Assembly (NCBI GenBank): GCA_041484195.1
Contig: JBGPHC010000005.1
Location: forward strand, 62,001 to 126,000
Reading direction: 5' to 3'
DNA from: PSRI01 sp041484195
GTDB taxonomy: Bacteria; Bacteroidota; Bacteroidia; Chitinophagales; Chitinophagaceae
Length of the DNA: 64,000 nt
Part shown: piece after piece, positions 17,279-26,932 of the stretch
Position numbering within the stretch: position 1 is the stretch's first letter
Layout of the letters: every line of letters starts with the position of its first letter
Notes under the pieces: generated by a model
Seen by the model: only the letters and a program-made list of their open reading frames with translations
Told to the model about the DNA's origin: nothing
Database searches by the model: none
Position numbers and translations under genes: made by a program

Positions 17279-17889
17279 ATCTCATCTTTTTTATATTGGC
17301 GCAAGAGGCCATCCTTCAATACTTTTCTGGCCCTGAACAGGTAATTCTTGACGGTTCCTTCTGGCAATGTGGTGATTTGTCTGATTTCTTCATAAGTCAA
17401 TTCTTCATTATGATATAAAGTTATCAGGGTCCTGTAAATGGGAGGAAGCTTTTCGATTTCGGCTCTCACAATTTCAAACCGCTCTTTTTCAAAAAGTTTA
17501 AGTTCCGCGATGTAACCCGAATAGTCAGCTCCTGGGTTATTGGTGATTCCATGGTTTCCTTCACCTGAATTATTTTCAATCTGAAGATTTCCGGGCAGTA
17601 CAAACTTCTTTTTTTCAAGGTAATTCAGGCAGGTATTGTATGCAATCCGTCCTATCCAGGTGGAAAGTTTTGATTGAAACCTGAATTGCGAAAGATTTCT
17701 AAAGGCGCCCAGGTAAATGTCCTGAGAAAGGTCCTTGCGATCTTCGGCATTGTTCACCATTTTAAAAACGATCTGGGCGACCAATCTTTCAGTATTAGTT
17801 ATGATTTCCCCGAAGGCGCTGGCGTTGCCACTCAATACCTTCTCTACGAGGCGTCGGTCTGAGAGATTGTCTCCAAAAGTTATGTTCAC
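17275..17889 (-). CDS. ECF-type RNA polymerase sigma factor
   Basis: The 204-residue protein has sigma-70 region 2 (DRKDLSQDIYLGAFRNLSQFRFQSKLSTWIGRIAYNTCLNYLEKKK, split across residues ~55-95) and region 4 (LPPIYRTLITLYHNEELTYEEIRQITTLPEGTVKNYLFRARKVLK near the C-terminus). Regions 1 and 3 are absent, as in extracytoplasmic-function sigma factors. It heads an operon with the zinc-binding anti-sigma factor and a small membrane protein. The regulon is unknown; the pair probably responds to envelope conditions. Confidence 0.92.
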   Translation of the reverse strand: MNITFGDNLSDRRLVEKVLSGNASAFGEIITNTERLVAQIVFKMVNNAEDRKDLSQDIYLGAFRNLSQFRFQSKLSTWIGRIAYNTCLNYLEKKKFVLPGNLQIENNSGEGNHGITNNPGADYSGYIAELKLFEKERFEIVRAEIEKLPPIYRTLITLYHNEELTYEEIRQITTLPEGTVKNYLFRARKVLKDGLLRQYKKDEI

Positions 17890-18215
17890 TGGTTGACTAG
17901 ACAGGAATTCATTTGAAATGTTGCAATAATTCTAATTTAGACAAGTATATTATGAAAGCATGGAAAACTTGCAATGCATTGGGGGATAACAGGATGCATA
18001 GTGTGATGAAGAGTAAGATGAATAAAAATGGGATGAAATACGGAAAAAGCCTGATGCAGCATGACTCTTCCCAATTCGGGAATTTTCATTGAAATAAAAT
18101 CAGTACCGACTATCATTGCGTCTGGAAAATGGACCCAGACCTCCGGTAGCAATAAATGTTGTCTTCAGAATGGCTCATGAGTTCTGAAAATCGCCGGTGA
18201 ATAAATGGTTGTCCA
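17890..18215. other. Intergenic region upstream of the sigma operon
   Basis: About 325 bp between two minus-strand genes. A plus-strand frame of 46 codons from ATG 17952 is rich in Met and Lys but resembles nothing I know, so I leave it uncalled. The segment should carry the sigma-operon promoter, but no clear TAnnTTTG element is visible. Confidence 0.4.
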
Positions 18216-19082
18216 TTATTTTCTGTATTCGTACTCGTAAGTGATTTTCCCCAACAATTGTTTCTGTTTGTCATAACAAAGTTCGCCGGCTTTCAGGCCA
18301 TTTTCGCCATAGCCGTATTTCCAGGTAAGGTAATCCGAACTTCCCTGCTGCACACTGATCATTTGGGTAAGCTGGTTGTTTTCATTGTATTCGAAGAGGT
18401 AATCAGGAATTAGCTTTTTGATCCTTGGATTATACCGGACCACATCGGTGAGGCGGTTGAGGCTATCGTAATAATAATAGATCTTTTCGGCAGACCTGTT
18501 TTTCGAATAACTTTCCTCTTCCGTCACATTCCCTTTTTCATCGCAGGTCAGCCTGACTTCGGTTGTATCAGTGCCATTCCTTATCCTCAACATTTTTTCA
18601 GGACAACTGCTCTTTCCATAAAACCATTGGTGGGTTTCGATCACTTTTGACTTGTCATCATACGCCAGGGAGCTGCTGCTCACCAAAGAAAGCCTCCCCA
18701 GGGAATCGTATTGGTATTCGTATGTATTCATGGACTCACGGCTGCTATCCACCGAACGATACAATTGTCCTTTGACATTATAGTAAGCCGTTAGTGAAGA
18801 GGGACCAGTGAGTTCCCCATTTGTGAAGGTTCTCGATACTGAATAGTTGCTGTTAAATCCCTGCTCGCATACAAATCTCTCAGTTGGAGCTCCATTGGAC
18901 TCAAAGCTTTTCAATGTGAGTTGTCCCACCTTATTTTTCCTGTACAACTGGTGCTGCAATTGATTTTGTTTTGATAACTCCACATCCCTGTAATAATACT
19001 GTGCAGAGAGTTCCTGCAGCGGAATCATTGAAGCGATAAGGCCAATCAGCATGAGGTGTGGGTAAGCAAGGCGATTTTTCAT
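18216..19082 (-). CDS. Secreted YD-repeat-like protein, unknown function
   Basis: The protein is 288 residues from the ATG at 19082 (a TTG three codons upstream is less likely). It has a signal peptide ending near LSAQ and no lipobox. The mature part shows YD/RHS-type repeats: TAYYNVKGQLYRSVD, YEYQYDSLGRLSLVS, IYYYYDSLNRLTDVVRY, LFEYNENNQLTQM and WKYGYGENGLKAGELCYD. Unlike real RHS toxins it is short and has no toxin tip, so a surface or periplasmic binding role is more plausible. No partner gene is adjacent. Confidence 0.75.
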   Translation of the reverse strand: MKNRLAYPHLMLIGLIASMIPLQELSAQYYYRDVELSKQNQLQHQLYRKNKVGQLTLKSFESNGAPTERFVCEQGFNSNYSVSRTFTNGELTGPSSLTAYYNVKGQLYRSVDSSRESMNTYEYQYDSLGRLSLVSSSSLAYDDKSKVIETHQWFYGKSSCPEKMLRIRNGTDTTEVRLTCDEKGNVTEEESYSKNRSAEKIYYYYDSLNRLTDVVRYNPRIKKLIPDYLFEYNENNQLTQMISVQQGSSDYLTWKYGYGENGLKAGELCYDKQKQLLGKITYEYEYRK

Positions 19083-19292
19083 AATGACCAAAGATATTGT
19101 ATTGTGTAATAACGCAAAGCTTGCTGAACTGGTATTTCAAACTGGCAAAATCTTGGACTGGATGGCCATTGCAGCCAAGAGCAACAACCTGCGTTCACAG
19201 CATTCCGGAGCCTCAATGTTAGATTATGATTGGGCAGTATCTCAGTCACTTTAAACCAACATTCTTCCTTATTTTTAACAAAATTTGAAGAC

Positions 19293-20525
19293 TTGTCTCA
19301 TTTCAAAGAAAGGAAGGAAAAAAATTGTCTCAATTGCGGAGCGGAAGTGCTGGGAAGGTATTGCCAGGTTTGCGGGCAGGAAAATACCGAACCCAAGGAA
19401 TCGATCTGGCAGTTGGTGACCCATTTCTTTTATGACATCACTCATTTCGACGGCAAATTCTTCAGCACTGTCAAATACCTTTTATTGCGGCCGGGATTTC
19501 TCACGACAGAATATGTCCGGGGCCGGAGGATGACTTATCTCCATCCTATCCGCATGTATGTATTTACATCGGCATTCTTTTTCCTTATATTTTTCAGCTT
19601 CATCAATACTGAGGAAGCGGCTAATTCCGGTGATAGTTCCGGGGCCAGACAAGAATTGGCACATAAGCTTGCAGTCAAAAAAGACCTGGAATCGGTCTTG
19701 TTGAAAACTAAGAATTCCATTGATAGGACAGCAATCAACAAGAGTATCATAAAGCTGAATAGCGCAATCTCCCTATTGCAGGATAGCGTGCAAAAAATGG
19801 AGCTGAAAGAAAGGGAAACCACTGTAAAGACAAAGCAATATCTGGATTCCCTGCCGGCAAATATCCCAGGCATTGGTAAAGAAAACAAGCATATCATAGA
19901 TAGTGCCATACAAAACCGCAAGACCAAATTCGGTACTGGAAAAGATGGCGGATTCCAGGCCAATTTCACAGGCTCGGATTGGTTCACCACGCCTGATGCT
20001 TACAGAGCCGTACAGGAAGAGCTGCCCGACAGCCTGCGCGACGATGCTTTGAAGAGGGCGGTAATTCTCAGGTTAATCCATCTCAGGGAAAAGTCCGGCG
20101 AGGGTGGCCAGAAATTGATTGACACTTTGGGTGAAAAATTCTTGCACTCTATTCCCCAAATGTTGTTCGTCTCACTGCCGCTGTTTGCCCTACTCCTGAA
20201 ATTTCTATATGTCAGGAGGAAGGAGTTTTATTATGCGGATCACAGCATCTTCACCATACATTTTTATTGTTCGGCATTTCTTCTAATATTACTATACTAT
20301 TGTGTTAAAGCTATTAATAAGCACTTGGATTGGTGGATCATTTCGTTTATAAGCGCCATCATTATCCTGTACATTTTTTATTATCTGTACAAGGCAATGC
20401 GTAATTTTTACCGGCAGGGCAGGGGCAAGACCATCTTGAAATACCTGCTGCTCTGTTCCATGTTATTTGTCGTGATGCTCTTGCTGATGTCTATTTTCTT
20501 AATCATATCCGCGTACCGGGTATAA
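19293..20525 (+). CDS. DUF3667 zinc-ribbon membrane protein
   Basis: I start this 410-residue protein at TTG 19293 because family members begin with a short MSHxxERKEKNCLNCG-type sequence; the frame extends upstream without conservation. The N-terminus carries a double CxxC zinc ribbon (NCLNCGAEVLGRYCQVCGQE), followed by the DUF3667 signature FFYDITHFDGKFFSTVKYLL, RPGFLTTEYVRGRR and MTYLHPIRMYVFTSAFFFLI. There is a long polar coiled region in the middle (residues ~125-260) and three or four membrane spans at the C-terminus. The gene lies 10 bp before mazG. The function of DUF3667 proteins is not known. Confidence 0.85.
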   Translation: MSHFKERKEKNCLNCGAEVLGRYCQVCGQENTEPKESIWQLVTHFFYDITHFDGKFFSTVKYLLLRPGFLTTEYVRGRRMTYLHPIRMYVFTSAFFFLIFFSFINTEEAANSGDSSGARQELAHKLAVKKDLESVLLKTKNSIDRTAINKSIIKLNSAISLLQDSVQKMELKERETTVKTKQYLDSLPANIPGIGKENKHIIDSAIQNRKTKFGTGKDGGFQANFTGSDWFTTPDAYRAVQEELPDSLRDDALKRAVILRLIHLREKSGEGGQKLIDTLGEKFLHSIPQMLFVSLPLFALLLKFLYVRRKEFYYADHSIFTIHFYCSAFLLILLYYCVKAINKHLDWWIISFISAIIILYIFYYLYKAMRNFYRQGRGKTILKYLLLCSMLFVVMLLLMSIFLIISAYRV

Positions 20526-20535
20526 AAATTTAACT

Positions 20536-21312
20536 ATGGAAGCAGTGGGTAATTCATTTTTGCGATTAGTAGGTATCATGGATCAACTCAGGGAACAATG
20601 TCCCTGGGACAGAAAACAGACTATTCAAACACTTCGTTCCCTGACCATAGAAGAAATGTATGAACTGGTGGATTCCATTACGGATGAAGATTGGAATGGG
20701 ATCAGAGAGGAATTGGGAGATCTGTTACTACATATCGTCTTTTACGCGAAGATTGGAAAGGAAGAAGCAAGGTTTACCCTCGAGGAGGTGATCAATGGCA
20801 TTTGCGAAAAGCTGATAGCCAGACACCCTCATATTTATGGAGATATAAAGGTGGAAAACGACGAAGATGTGAAACGTAATTGGGAAAAACTGAAATTAAA
20901 GGAAGGAAAGAAATCGGTATTGAGTGGTGTTCCCCGATCTTTACCGGCTACCGTAAAAGCCATGAGATTGCAGGAAAAGGCCAAACAGGTTGGATTTGAA
21001 TGGCAAAACACTGACCAGGTTTGGGAAAAAGTGCAGGAAGAAATGGAGGAATTGCAGGAAGTAGTGGTCGAAAATGACTTTTCCAGGATTGAGGAGGAGT
21101 ACGGCGACCTCATATTCTCCCTGATCAACTATGCACGGTTTTTGCGGATAGATGCAGAGAATGCATTGGAGCGTACTAATAAGAAATTCATAGATCGTTT
21201 CAACCGGATGGAGGAAAAGGCCATGCAGCAGGGCAAAAACCTGGCCGATATGACCCTAGAAGAAATGGACTCCATCTGGAATCATATCAAGCGACAAAAT
21301 CCCGGGTCTTGA
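20536..21312 (+). CDS. mazG: Nucleoside triphosphate pyrophosphohydrolase MazG
   Basis: MazG hydrolyses (d)NTPs to NMP and PPi and clears damaged nucleotides. The 258-residue length and the paired all-alpha domains match: LREQCPWDRKQTIQTLR and EEMYELVDSITDED then GIREELGDLLLHIVFYAKIG in the first domain, and WEKVQEEMEELQE with EEEYGDLIFSLINYAR in the second, each supplying the E-x2-E...E-x2-D metal site. It overlaps the following kinase gene by four bases (TTGA), so the two are translationally coupled, and it starts 10 bp after the DUF3667 gene. Confidence 0.95.
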   Translation: MEAVGNSFLRLVGIMDQLREQCPWDRKQTIQTLRSLTIEEMYELVDSITDEDWNGIREELGDLLLHIVFYAKIGKEEARFTLEEVINGICEKLIARHPHIYGDIKVENDEDVKRNWEKLKLKEGKKSVLSGVPRSLPATVKAMRLQEKAKQVGFEWQNTDQVWEKVQEEMEELQEVVVENDFSRIEEEYGDLIFSLINYARFLRIDAENALERTNKKFIDRFNRMEEKAMQQGKNLADMTLEEMDSIWNHIKRQNPGS

Positions 21313-24300
21313 AACAATTCTGGAAAGATACTTTTTATAAAAATGGTTACCTGCTGATCGCGGCGGCCTGGTTATTTACACTCTCATTCATTTTTAGCAA
21401 CTACTGGTCCTATACTTCTTCGCCCAACGGAGTGAAGAGCGCGTTGGATAAATATATCCGCCATAATGAAGAGAATTTCGTAACCTTTTTAGAAGATACG
21501 GCGCTATTGAGGAAGCTCGTCCATAAACAGGTTAATGAAAATGAAATTGAGCGAATCACTTCTAAAAAATATGGACTCTTTCTGTACCGTCAGAACGGCC
21601 AGGGTCAATATTCCATAGTTTTCTGGAATACCCAGGTGGTTTTGCCGACTCCTGAAATATTGGAGAAAGAAGATACCCGCTACATGGCCTCCCTGCCCAA
21701 CGGCCAATATGAGGTGATGAGAAAACAGATCAGCGTACAAGGTGAACCCATTCTGACCATTTTCCTTCTTCCGCTGCACCGGCAATATTTTATGTCGAGT
21801 AATTACCTGCAGAATGGATTTGTGGATCACCCTAACCTGGAACATAATTACAGCATTTCCACCATGATGACCGCTTATGCGGTTCAGAGTTCTAATGGCA
21901 AACCCCTTTTTTACCTGAAGCCCAAGGGAGAAAATACTTACAGCAATGACTGGATCACTTTGCTGCTGCGGATGATGGGTTCTGTATTGCTGCTTTTCTT
22001 CCTGCACAATATTGCCGTGTCCATTTCGAAGAGCCAGGGTTCAGTGGTGGGCGTACTATTTTTAACGGTGGTGGTGGTTGGGTTAAGGGTATTGAGCTAC
22101 TATTTCCATATTCCTATCAATTTCCGCCAATTCGAATTATTCGATCCGCAGATCTATGGAACCAGTTCAGTCCTGAAATCTCTGGGCGACCTATTGATCA
22201 ATAGTCTGCTTTTTTTCTGGCTGGTATTATTTGCCAAAATCCAATTCTCCCGGAACGCAAGACAGTTCTATATCCGACAGCCGGTTTTACGCTGGATTGT
22301 GATCCTGTCTATTTCCTGTATCATGGTTTTGGCTACCCTGCTCTGCAGCCATATCATAAGGAGCCTGGTGGCCGATTCCCAGATTTCTTTTGACGTAACC
22401 AATTTCGGGAGCCTGAATTATTATAGCATTTTTGGATTCATTGTGCTTTGTTGTGTTTCCCTGGGCTATTTCATATTATCCCAGGTACTATTGCAGATAC
22501 TCAACTGGCTCACTCAGGGTGTATATTATGTTAAGGCCCTGACGGTTTCCGTTATTGGGCTGGTGGTATTGACCCTGCGGATCGACGGGCCATTCGGCCT
22601 GTTTGAGTTGTCCACCATCGTTTGGCTGCTCCTGTATATCTACCTGATGGGCAGAACCGAATTGGGATATCAGCAAGTCAATCTCCCTGTCGCCAATGCA
22701 TTGTTCTGGCTCTTCTTGTTTTCTGCTTCCATTGCGGGGGTCATCATTTTCGAGAACCGCGCCAAAGAAATTGAACTGCGAAAGCGAACCGCCGAAAAAT
22801 TGGCCATGCAAACAGACCCTTCCAGCGAAAGGCTTTTAAATATCGCCATTCAAAGTTTCAGCAATAGTTTTTTCCTGGAGAACCTGGACCGGTTGAGGAG
22901 CCCACAAGCCAACATTGAATTCAAGGATAGCCTGATCAACGCCAATTTCAGCGCATACCTGAATAAATATGATACCGAATTATTCTTTTATGACGATAAG
23001 GGGAAGGCTTTATCAAGCAACGAGCACAGAACCTATGACACCCTGAACACCATTTACAGGATACAGGGCAAGCCTACGAAAATTCCAGGCCTGCGGTATT
23101 TTGAAACCGCATTCGACAATATCAGTTACATATTCATGAAGGAGATCAGGAACACCTACGATACCCTGAATGGATATTTCTTCATGCTGGCCAATCCCAA
23201 GCGGTACCGAAGCGAAGCCTTGTACCCCGAATTATTCAAACAGCCGGAGGACTATTCCTTTGACCGTTCATCTGATTATGCTTATGCTGTTTACGACAGA
23301 GGCAAGTTGACCAGGCATATCAACGACTATGGTTTCCCCACCCAATTGACCAATGAAGAGATTCCGCATGATGAATTTGAAACTCGAACTTCAAATGGAA
23401 CCAGCGAATTATGGTATAAGGCTACCGGAGATAAGATCATTGTGATTACGCGATATAGCAATTTCTTCCTGGAGGCTATTACTTTATTCTCCTATTTATT
23501 CTGTGCTTTCCTCTTCCTGGTCGCGATGTTTCAGGTTTCCAGTGTCATTGTCCGGTCTGGCTTCAGGTGGCGCGCTTTTCGTGAAATGTGGCAATTCAAT
23601 ATCCGGTCGCAGATATATGGTACCATAATTTTCGTGAGTATATTTTCATTTGTGGTGGTAGCCGCAGCCACGATCATATTCTTCATTAACCGGTACGATA
23701 AGAATAATCGCGATAAACTGAGCCGCACCATACAGATGATGGCGGATGAGCTGAAGAATAAGATCAGCACCCAGAAAAAAACAAACGAGGCGATGGCCTC
23801 TTATGATTCCTCCGGCATGACCCTGCAAAATGAAATCGCCTATATCGCGGAGTTGCACAATTATGATCTCAACCTGTATAACCCCGATGGCACTTTGCAG
23901 ATAAGTTCCCAGCCCTTTGTGTATAATAAGGGCGTGTTGAGCAGGATGATGGAACCACAGGCCTACTACAATCTCAGCGAACTCAAGAAAATCCAATATG
24001 TGCAGGATGAGAAATACGGGCAGATCAATTACCTCAGTATATATGTGCCGATCCTGGACGATGAAGGGCAGACCGGTTCATTCCTGAATATCCCATATTT
24101 CAATTCACATAGTGACCTGAATCAGGAAATTTCAAACTTCCTGGTGACCATTATCAACCTGAATGCTTTCATCTTTCTCCTCGCCGGGGTCATCGCGCTC
24201 TTTCTGACCAACAGGATCACAGATTCATTTACATTGATAGGAGACATGATGAAGGAAGTGAACCTCGGACAACATAATGCGGCAATTGATTGGAAAAAGA

Positions 24301-25091
24301 AAGACGAAATTGGTGGATTGGTGAAGGAATATAATAAGATGGTGAAGAAACTCGAAGAGAGCGCCGTAGCCCTTGCAAAAACGGAAAGGGAAGGTGCCTG
24401 GAGGGAGATGGCCCGGCAGGTAGCCCATGAGATCAAGAATCCGCTCACACCTATGAAGCTGAGTATCCAGTACCTGCAAAAGGCAATTGACAACAATGCA
24501 CCGAACGTCAAGGAACTTTCATCCAATGTGGCCAAGACACTTATCGAGCAGATTGACCATCTCTCAAAGATCGCGGCTGATTTTTCGCAGTTTGCCAATA
24601 TCGGGAATGTGAAGAACGAAGTATTCGACCTGAAACAACTGATGAATTCGTTGATATCACTCCAGGACGCGAGAGAGGGAATTGACATAAAATGGAATGC
24701 AGACCCGCAACCGCTGATGGTTAACGCCGACAAGACGCAGATGAACCGCCTTTTCACAAACCTTTTTCAGAACGCCGTCGAATCCATCCCGGAAAGCAAG
24801 AGAGGCCTCATCCAGGTTGAAGAAAAAAGAAATGCCCAGCATGTTCTGATCAGCATCCGGGACAATGGGACCGGCATTCCGCCCGATACACAGTCGAAAA
24901 TATTCACACCCAATTTCACCACCAAAACTTCAGGAACCGGATTGGGACTTGCCATGTGTAAGAGTATTGTGGAACAGGCCAAGGGCAGGATATGGTTCGA
25001 AACGGCAGTTGGGAAAGGCACTATTTTTTATGTGGAATTGCAACTGCATAAGGATGGGGTAGAAACCGTCAGCCAGAAATCGGAGGCCTGA
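21309..25091 (+). CDS. Very large NtrY-like sensor histidine kinase
   Basis: The 1,260-residue kinase starts at TTG 21309, overlapping the mazG stop. Layout: one N-terminal span (residues ~13-31), a ~180-residue periplasmic part, a block of about eight membrane spans (residues ~215-475), a second extracytoplasmic part (~490-715), further spans near 720 and 775, another sensor region, a span near 950, then HAMP (RITDSFTLIGDMMKEVNLGQ). The kinase core follows: H box ARQVAHEIKNPLTPMKLS (about residue 1040), N box LFQNAVESIPES, G1 SIRDNGTGIPP, F box IFTPNFTTK, G2 SGTGLGLAMCK. The NPLTPMKLS form is typical of NtrY-like kinases. No response regulator is adjacent. Confidence 0.9.
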   Translation: MKQFWKDTFYKNGYLLIAAAWLFTLSFIFSNYWSYTSSPNGVKSALDKYIRHNEENFVTFLEDTALLRKLVHKQVNENEIERITSKKYGLFLYRQNGQGQYSIVFWNTQVVLPTPEILEKEDTRYMASLPNGQYEVMRKQISVQGEPILTIFLLPLHRQYFMSSNYLQNGFVDHPNLEHNYSISTMMTAYAVQSSNGKPLFYLKPKGENTYSNDWITLLLRMMGSVLLLFFLHNIAVSISKSQGSVVGVLFLTVVVVGLRVLSYYFHIPINFRQFELFDPQIYGTSSVLKSLGDLLINSLLFFWLVLFAKIQFSRNARQFYIRQPVLRWIVILSISCIMVLATLLCSHIIRSLVADSQISFDVTNFGSLNYYSIFGFIVLCCVSLGYFILSQVLLQILNWLTQGVYYVKALTVSVIGLVVLTLRIDGPFGLFELSTIVWLLLYIYLMGRTELGYQQVNLPVANALFWLFLFSASIAGVIIFENRAKEIELRKRTAEKLAMQTDPSSERLLNIAIQSFSNSFFLENLDRLRSPQANIEFKDSLINANFSAYLNKYDTELFFYDDKGKALSSNEHRTYDTLNTIYRIQGKPTKIPGLRYFETAFDNISYIFMKEIRNTYDTLNGYFFMLANPKRYRSEALYPELFKQPEDYSFDRSSDYAYAVYDRGKLTRHINDYGFPTQLTNEEIPHDEFETRTSNGTSELWYKATGDKIIVITRYSNFFLEAITLFSYLFCAFLFLVAMFQVSSVIVRSGFRWRAFREMWQFNIRSQIYGTIIFVSIFSFVVVAAATIIFFINRYDKNNRDKLSRTIQMMADELKNKISTQKKTNEAMASYDSSGMTLQNEIAYIAELHNYDLNLYNPDGTLQISSQPFVYNKGVLSRMMEPQAYYNLSELKKIQYVQDEKYGQINYLSIYVPILDDEGQTGSFLNIPYFNSHSDLNQEISNFLVTIINLNAFIFLLAGVIALFLTNRITDSFTLIGDMMKEVNLGQHNAAIDWKKKDEIGGLVKEYNKMVKKLEESAVALAKTEREGAWREMARQVAHEIKNPLTPMKLSIQYLQKAIDNNAPNVKELSSNVAKTLIEQIDHLSKIAADFSQFANIGNVKNEVFDLKQLMNSLISLQDAREGIDIKWNADPQPLMVNADKTQMNRLFTNLFQNAVESIPESKRGLIQVEEKRNAQHVLISIRDNGTGIPPDTQSKIFTPNFTTKTSGTGLGLAMCKSIVEQAKGRIWFETAVGKGTIFYVELQLHKDGVETVSQKSEA

Positions 25092-25138
25092 GGAATTAGG
25101 AAGCTCAATCATGGCTGTCCGGAAATAGCACTTTCCAT

Positions 25139-26812
25139 TTAGATCCCTTTGAGTTTTTTTGTTTGCGATAAGAAATCTTCGAATTGAGGCAGGCTGAAGC
25201 TGCTGAGATTTCTTTCTTTTGTCAACCCACCTTTTTGAGCCGCCAGCACACCGAACTTCGTATCGTCGTAGCCTTCTATTGAGTGTGCATCAGGATCTAT
25301 TGAAATCAGCACGCCCCTGTCAATCGCGTAATCAATCCATCTCCAGTCCATGTCCAGCCTGCGCGGATGCGCGTTGAGTTCAATGACTACCTTGTTTTGA
25401 AGGCAGGCTTCGATGATTTTTTTATGATCAACAGGGTAACCATTGCGACTCAGCAATAATCTGCCGGTCATGTGTCCGAGTATGGTGGTATAAGGATTTT
25501 CAATGGCTTTCATCAACCTGTTCATGGCTTTCTCTTCAGTCATCTTCAGGTTAGAATGAATGGATGCGATTACCAGGTCGAATGTGCCGAGCACAGCATT
25601 GGAATAGTCCAGTTTGCCATCATTCAGGATATCTGATTCGATGCTCTTGAATATTTTGAAAGGATGGAATTTGCTATTCAATTGATCAATATAACCATGC
25701 TGCTCCTTCAGTCTTTCTTCAGTAAGCCCATTGGCATAGAAGGCAGATTTGCTATGGTCGCTGATCACGAGATATTCCAGGCCTTTTGAGCGGGCTGCCT
25801 CTGCCATTTGTTCGATCGTTTGGCTGCCATCACTCCAATTGCTGTGCGAGTGGATGATGGCCCTGATATCAGTAGTCTGGATGAGTTCCGGAATTTTATT
25901 TTGCCTGGCCAGGTTCAGGATATGTTCTTTTTCACGAAGCGGGGGAATGATATTGGGAATGCCGGCTGATTCAAAAATACTTTCTTCCGAAGGCCTTGCC
26001 GGAACTTTTGAAAAATCCTTTTCCCATGCCTGGAGAAATTCGCCGCTGGCACTGCTTTGGAAAAGTACGGTTCCAAATTCTTCCGGTGAGGAAAGGTGAA
26101 ATTTCAGTTTCGGGTTACCAGGACTCTTGAATGTGATTACCGGTCCCGAATTTTCGGTGAGGATAAAATTATCAGATGATAAAAACTCCACTAATGCTTC
26201 TTTTGTTGCGGTGGTCACCCATTCCAATTCGTCGATTGTTTCCAGGTGCCTTCTGTAAGATCCGGTAATTGAAAATAAATTTTCTGGGAACCGGTTTTTG
26301 AGGGATTTTTCGGTCTTTTCGGCATAATTGCCTATTTCGGCGAAAAGATAGCTCCCCTGGTTCCTGAGGTAAAACTCGATCGTTTCCTTAATATTTTGCT
26401 GCGTTTTTTGTCCGAATCCTTTGACCAGGGAGAGCCTGTTTTCATCGCATGCATACAATAATTCGCCGACCGATTCTATTCCCATCTCTTTCCAGATGGT
26501 GGCGATTTTTTTGGATCCGAGACCTTTTATCTGAAGCATTTCCATGATGCCGGGAGGCGTTTTTTGGAGATATTCTTCCAGCAGATTCAGCTTGCCCGTT
26601 TCCAGTATTTGCAGGATTTTTTTCCCGATTGCGTCACCGATTCCCCTGATGGAAAAGATGTCACCGGGTGCCATGGAACTGAGGGGTGAAGGCAGCTTTT
26701 CAATGTTGAAAGCCGCTACAGCATAGGATTTGGCCTTAAAGCTGTTTTCTCCATGAATGTCCATCAGTTTCGACAAGAGGGCAAACTGATCCGCGATTTG
26801 GTAATTATCCAT
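25139..26812 (-). CDS. PolX-like protein: PHP nuclease domain intact, polymerase active site lost
   Basis: The 557-residue protein has the PolX order: N-terminal helix-hairpin-helix 8-kDa domain (FSIRGIGDAIGKKI, LQIKGLGSKKIATIW, LVKGFGQKTQQNI), a palm-like domain (ITGSYRRHLETIDELEW) and a C-terminal PHP domain. PHP metal ligands are present: HSHSNWSDG, VISDHS, IESDI, IASIHS, LGHMTGRLL, NAHPRRLD, PDAHS. In the palm the normal GDID pair is DELE, and the third aspartate (normally VDLR) is replaced in LKFHL, so all three polymerase carboxylates have changed. I infer a 3'-5' exonuclease or phosphoesterase without polymerase activity. The reading frame is intact, so this is not a decayed gene. Confidence 0.88.
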   Translation of the reverse strand: MDNYQIADQFALLSKLMDIHGENSFKAKSYAVAAFNIEKLPSPLSSMAPGDIFSIRGIGDAIGKKILQILETGKLNLLEEYLQKTPPGIMEMLQIKGLGSKKIATIWKEMGIESVGELLYACDENRLSLVKGFGQKTQQNIKETIEFYLRNQGSYLFAEIGNYAEKTEKSLKNRFPENLFSITGSYRRHLETIDELEWVTTATKEALVEFLSSDNFILTENSGPVITFKSPGNPKLKFHLSSPEEFGTVLFQSSASGEFLQAWEKDFSKVPARPSEESIFESAGIPNIIPPLREKEHILNLARQNKIPELIQTTDIRAIIHSHSNWSDGSQTIEQMAEAARSKGLEYLVISDHSKSAFYANGLTEERLKEQHGYIDQLNSKFHPFKIFKSIESDILNDGKLDYSNAVLGTFDLVIASIHSNLKMTEEKAMNRLMKAIENPYTTILGHMTGRLLLSRNGYPVDHKKIIEACLQNKVVIELNAHPRRLDMDWRWIDYAIDRGVLISIDPDAHSIEGYDDTKFGVLAAQKGGLTKERNLSSFSLPQFEDFLSQTKKLKGI

Positions 26813-26879
26813 ACAACAAGAATCTTGTTCAATTTCTAAGGTAAGTTATAAAGATTCCCCGGAAAGGGAGGGGCATAAA

Positions 26880-26906
26880 AAAAGTCCCCGTGAAGGGACT
26901 TTATAT
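26880..26906 (-). terminator. Rho-independent terminator of the rplU-rpmA-H1 transcript
   Basis: Read on the minus strand, AAGTCCC and GGGACTT pair around TTCACG and are followed by a run of seven T (the plus strand shows seven A then AAGTCCCCGTGAAGGGACTT). It lies about 27 bp after the stop of the 33-residue basic protein. Confidence 0.9.
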
Positions 26907-26932
26907 TTTTTGCTCTTTTGAAAAAGCTAAGA

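Noticed and set aside
17952..18092. 46-codon Met/Lys-rich plus-strand frame behind the sigma factor gene
   Set aside because: Nothing recognisable and no promoter; could be real but cannot be supported.
18216..19082. RHS-type toxin or polymorphic toxin
   Set aside because: YD-like repeats are present but the protein is short, has no core-closing motif and no toxin tip or immunity gene.
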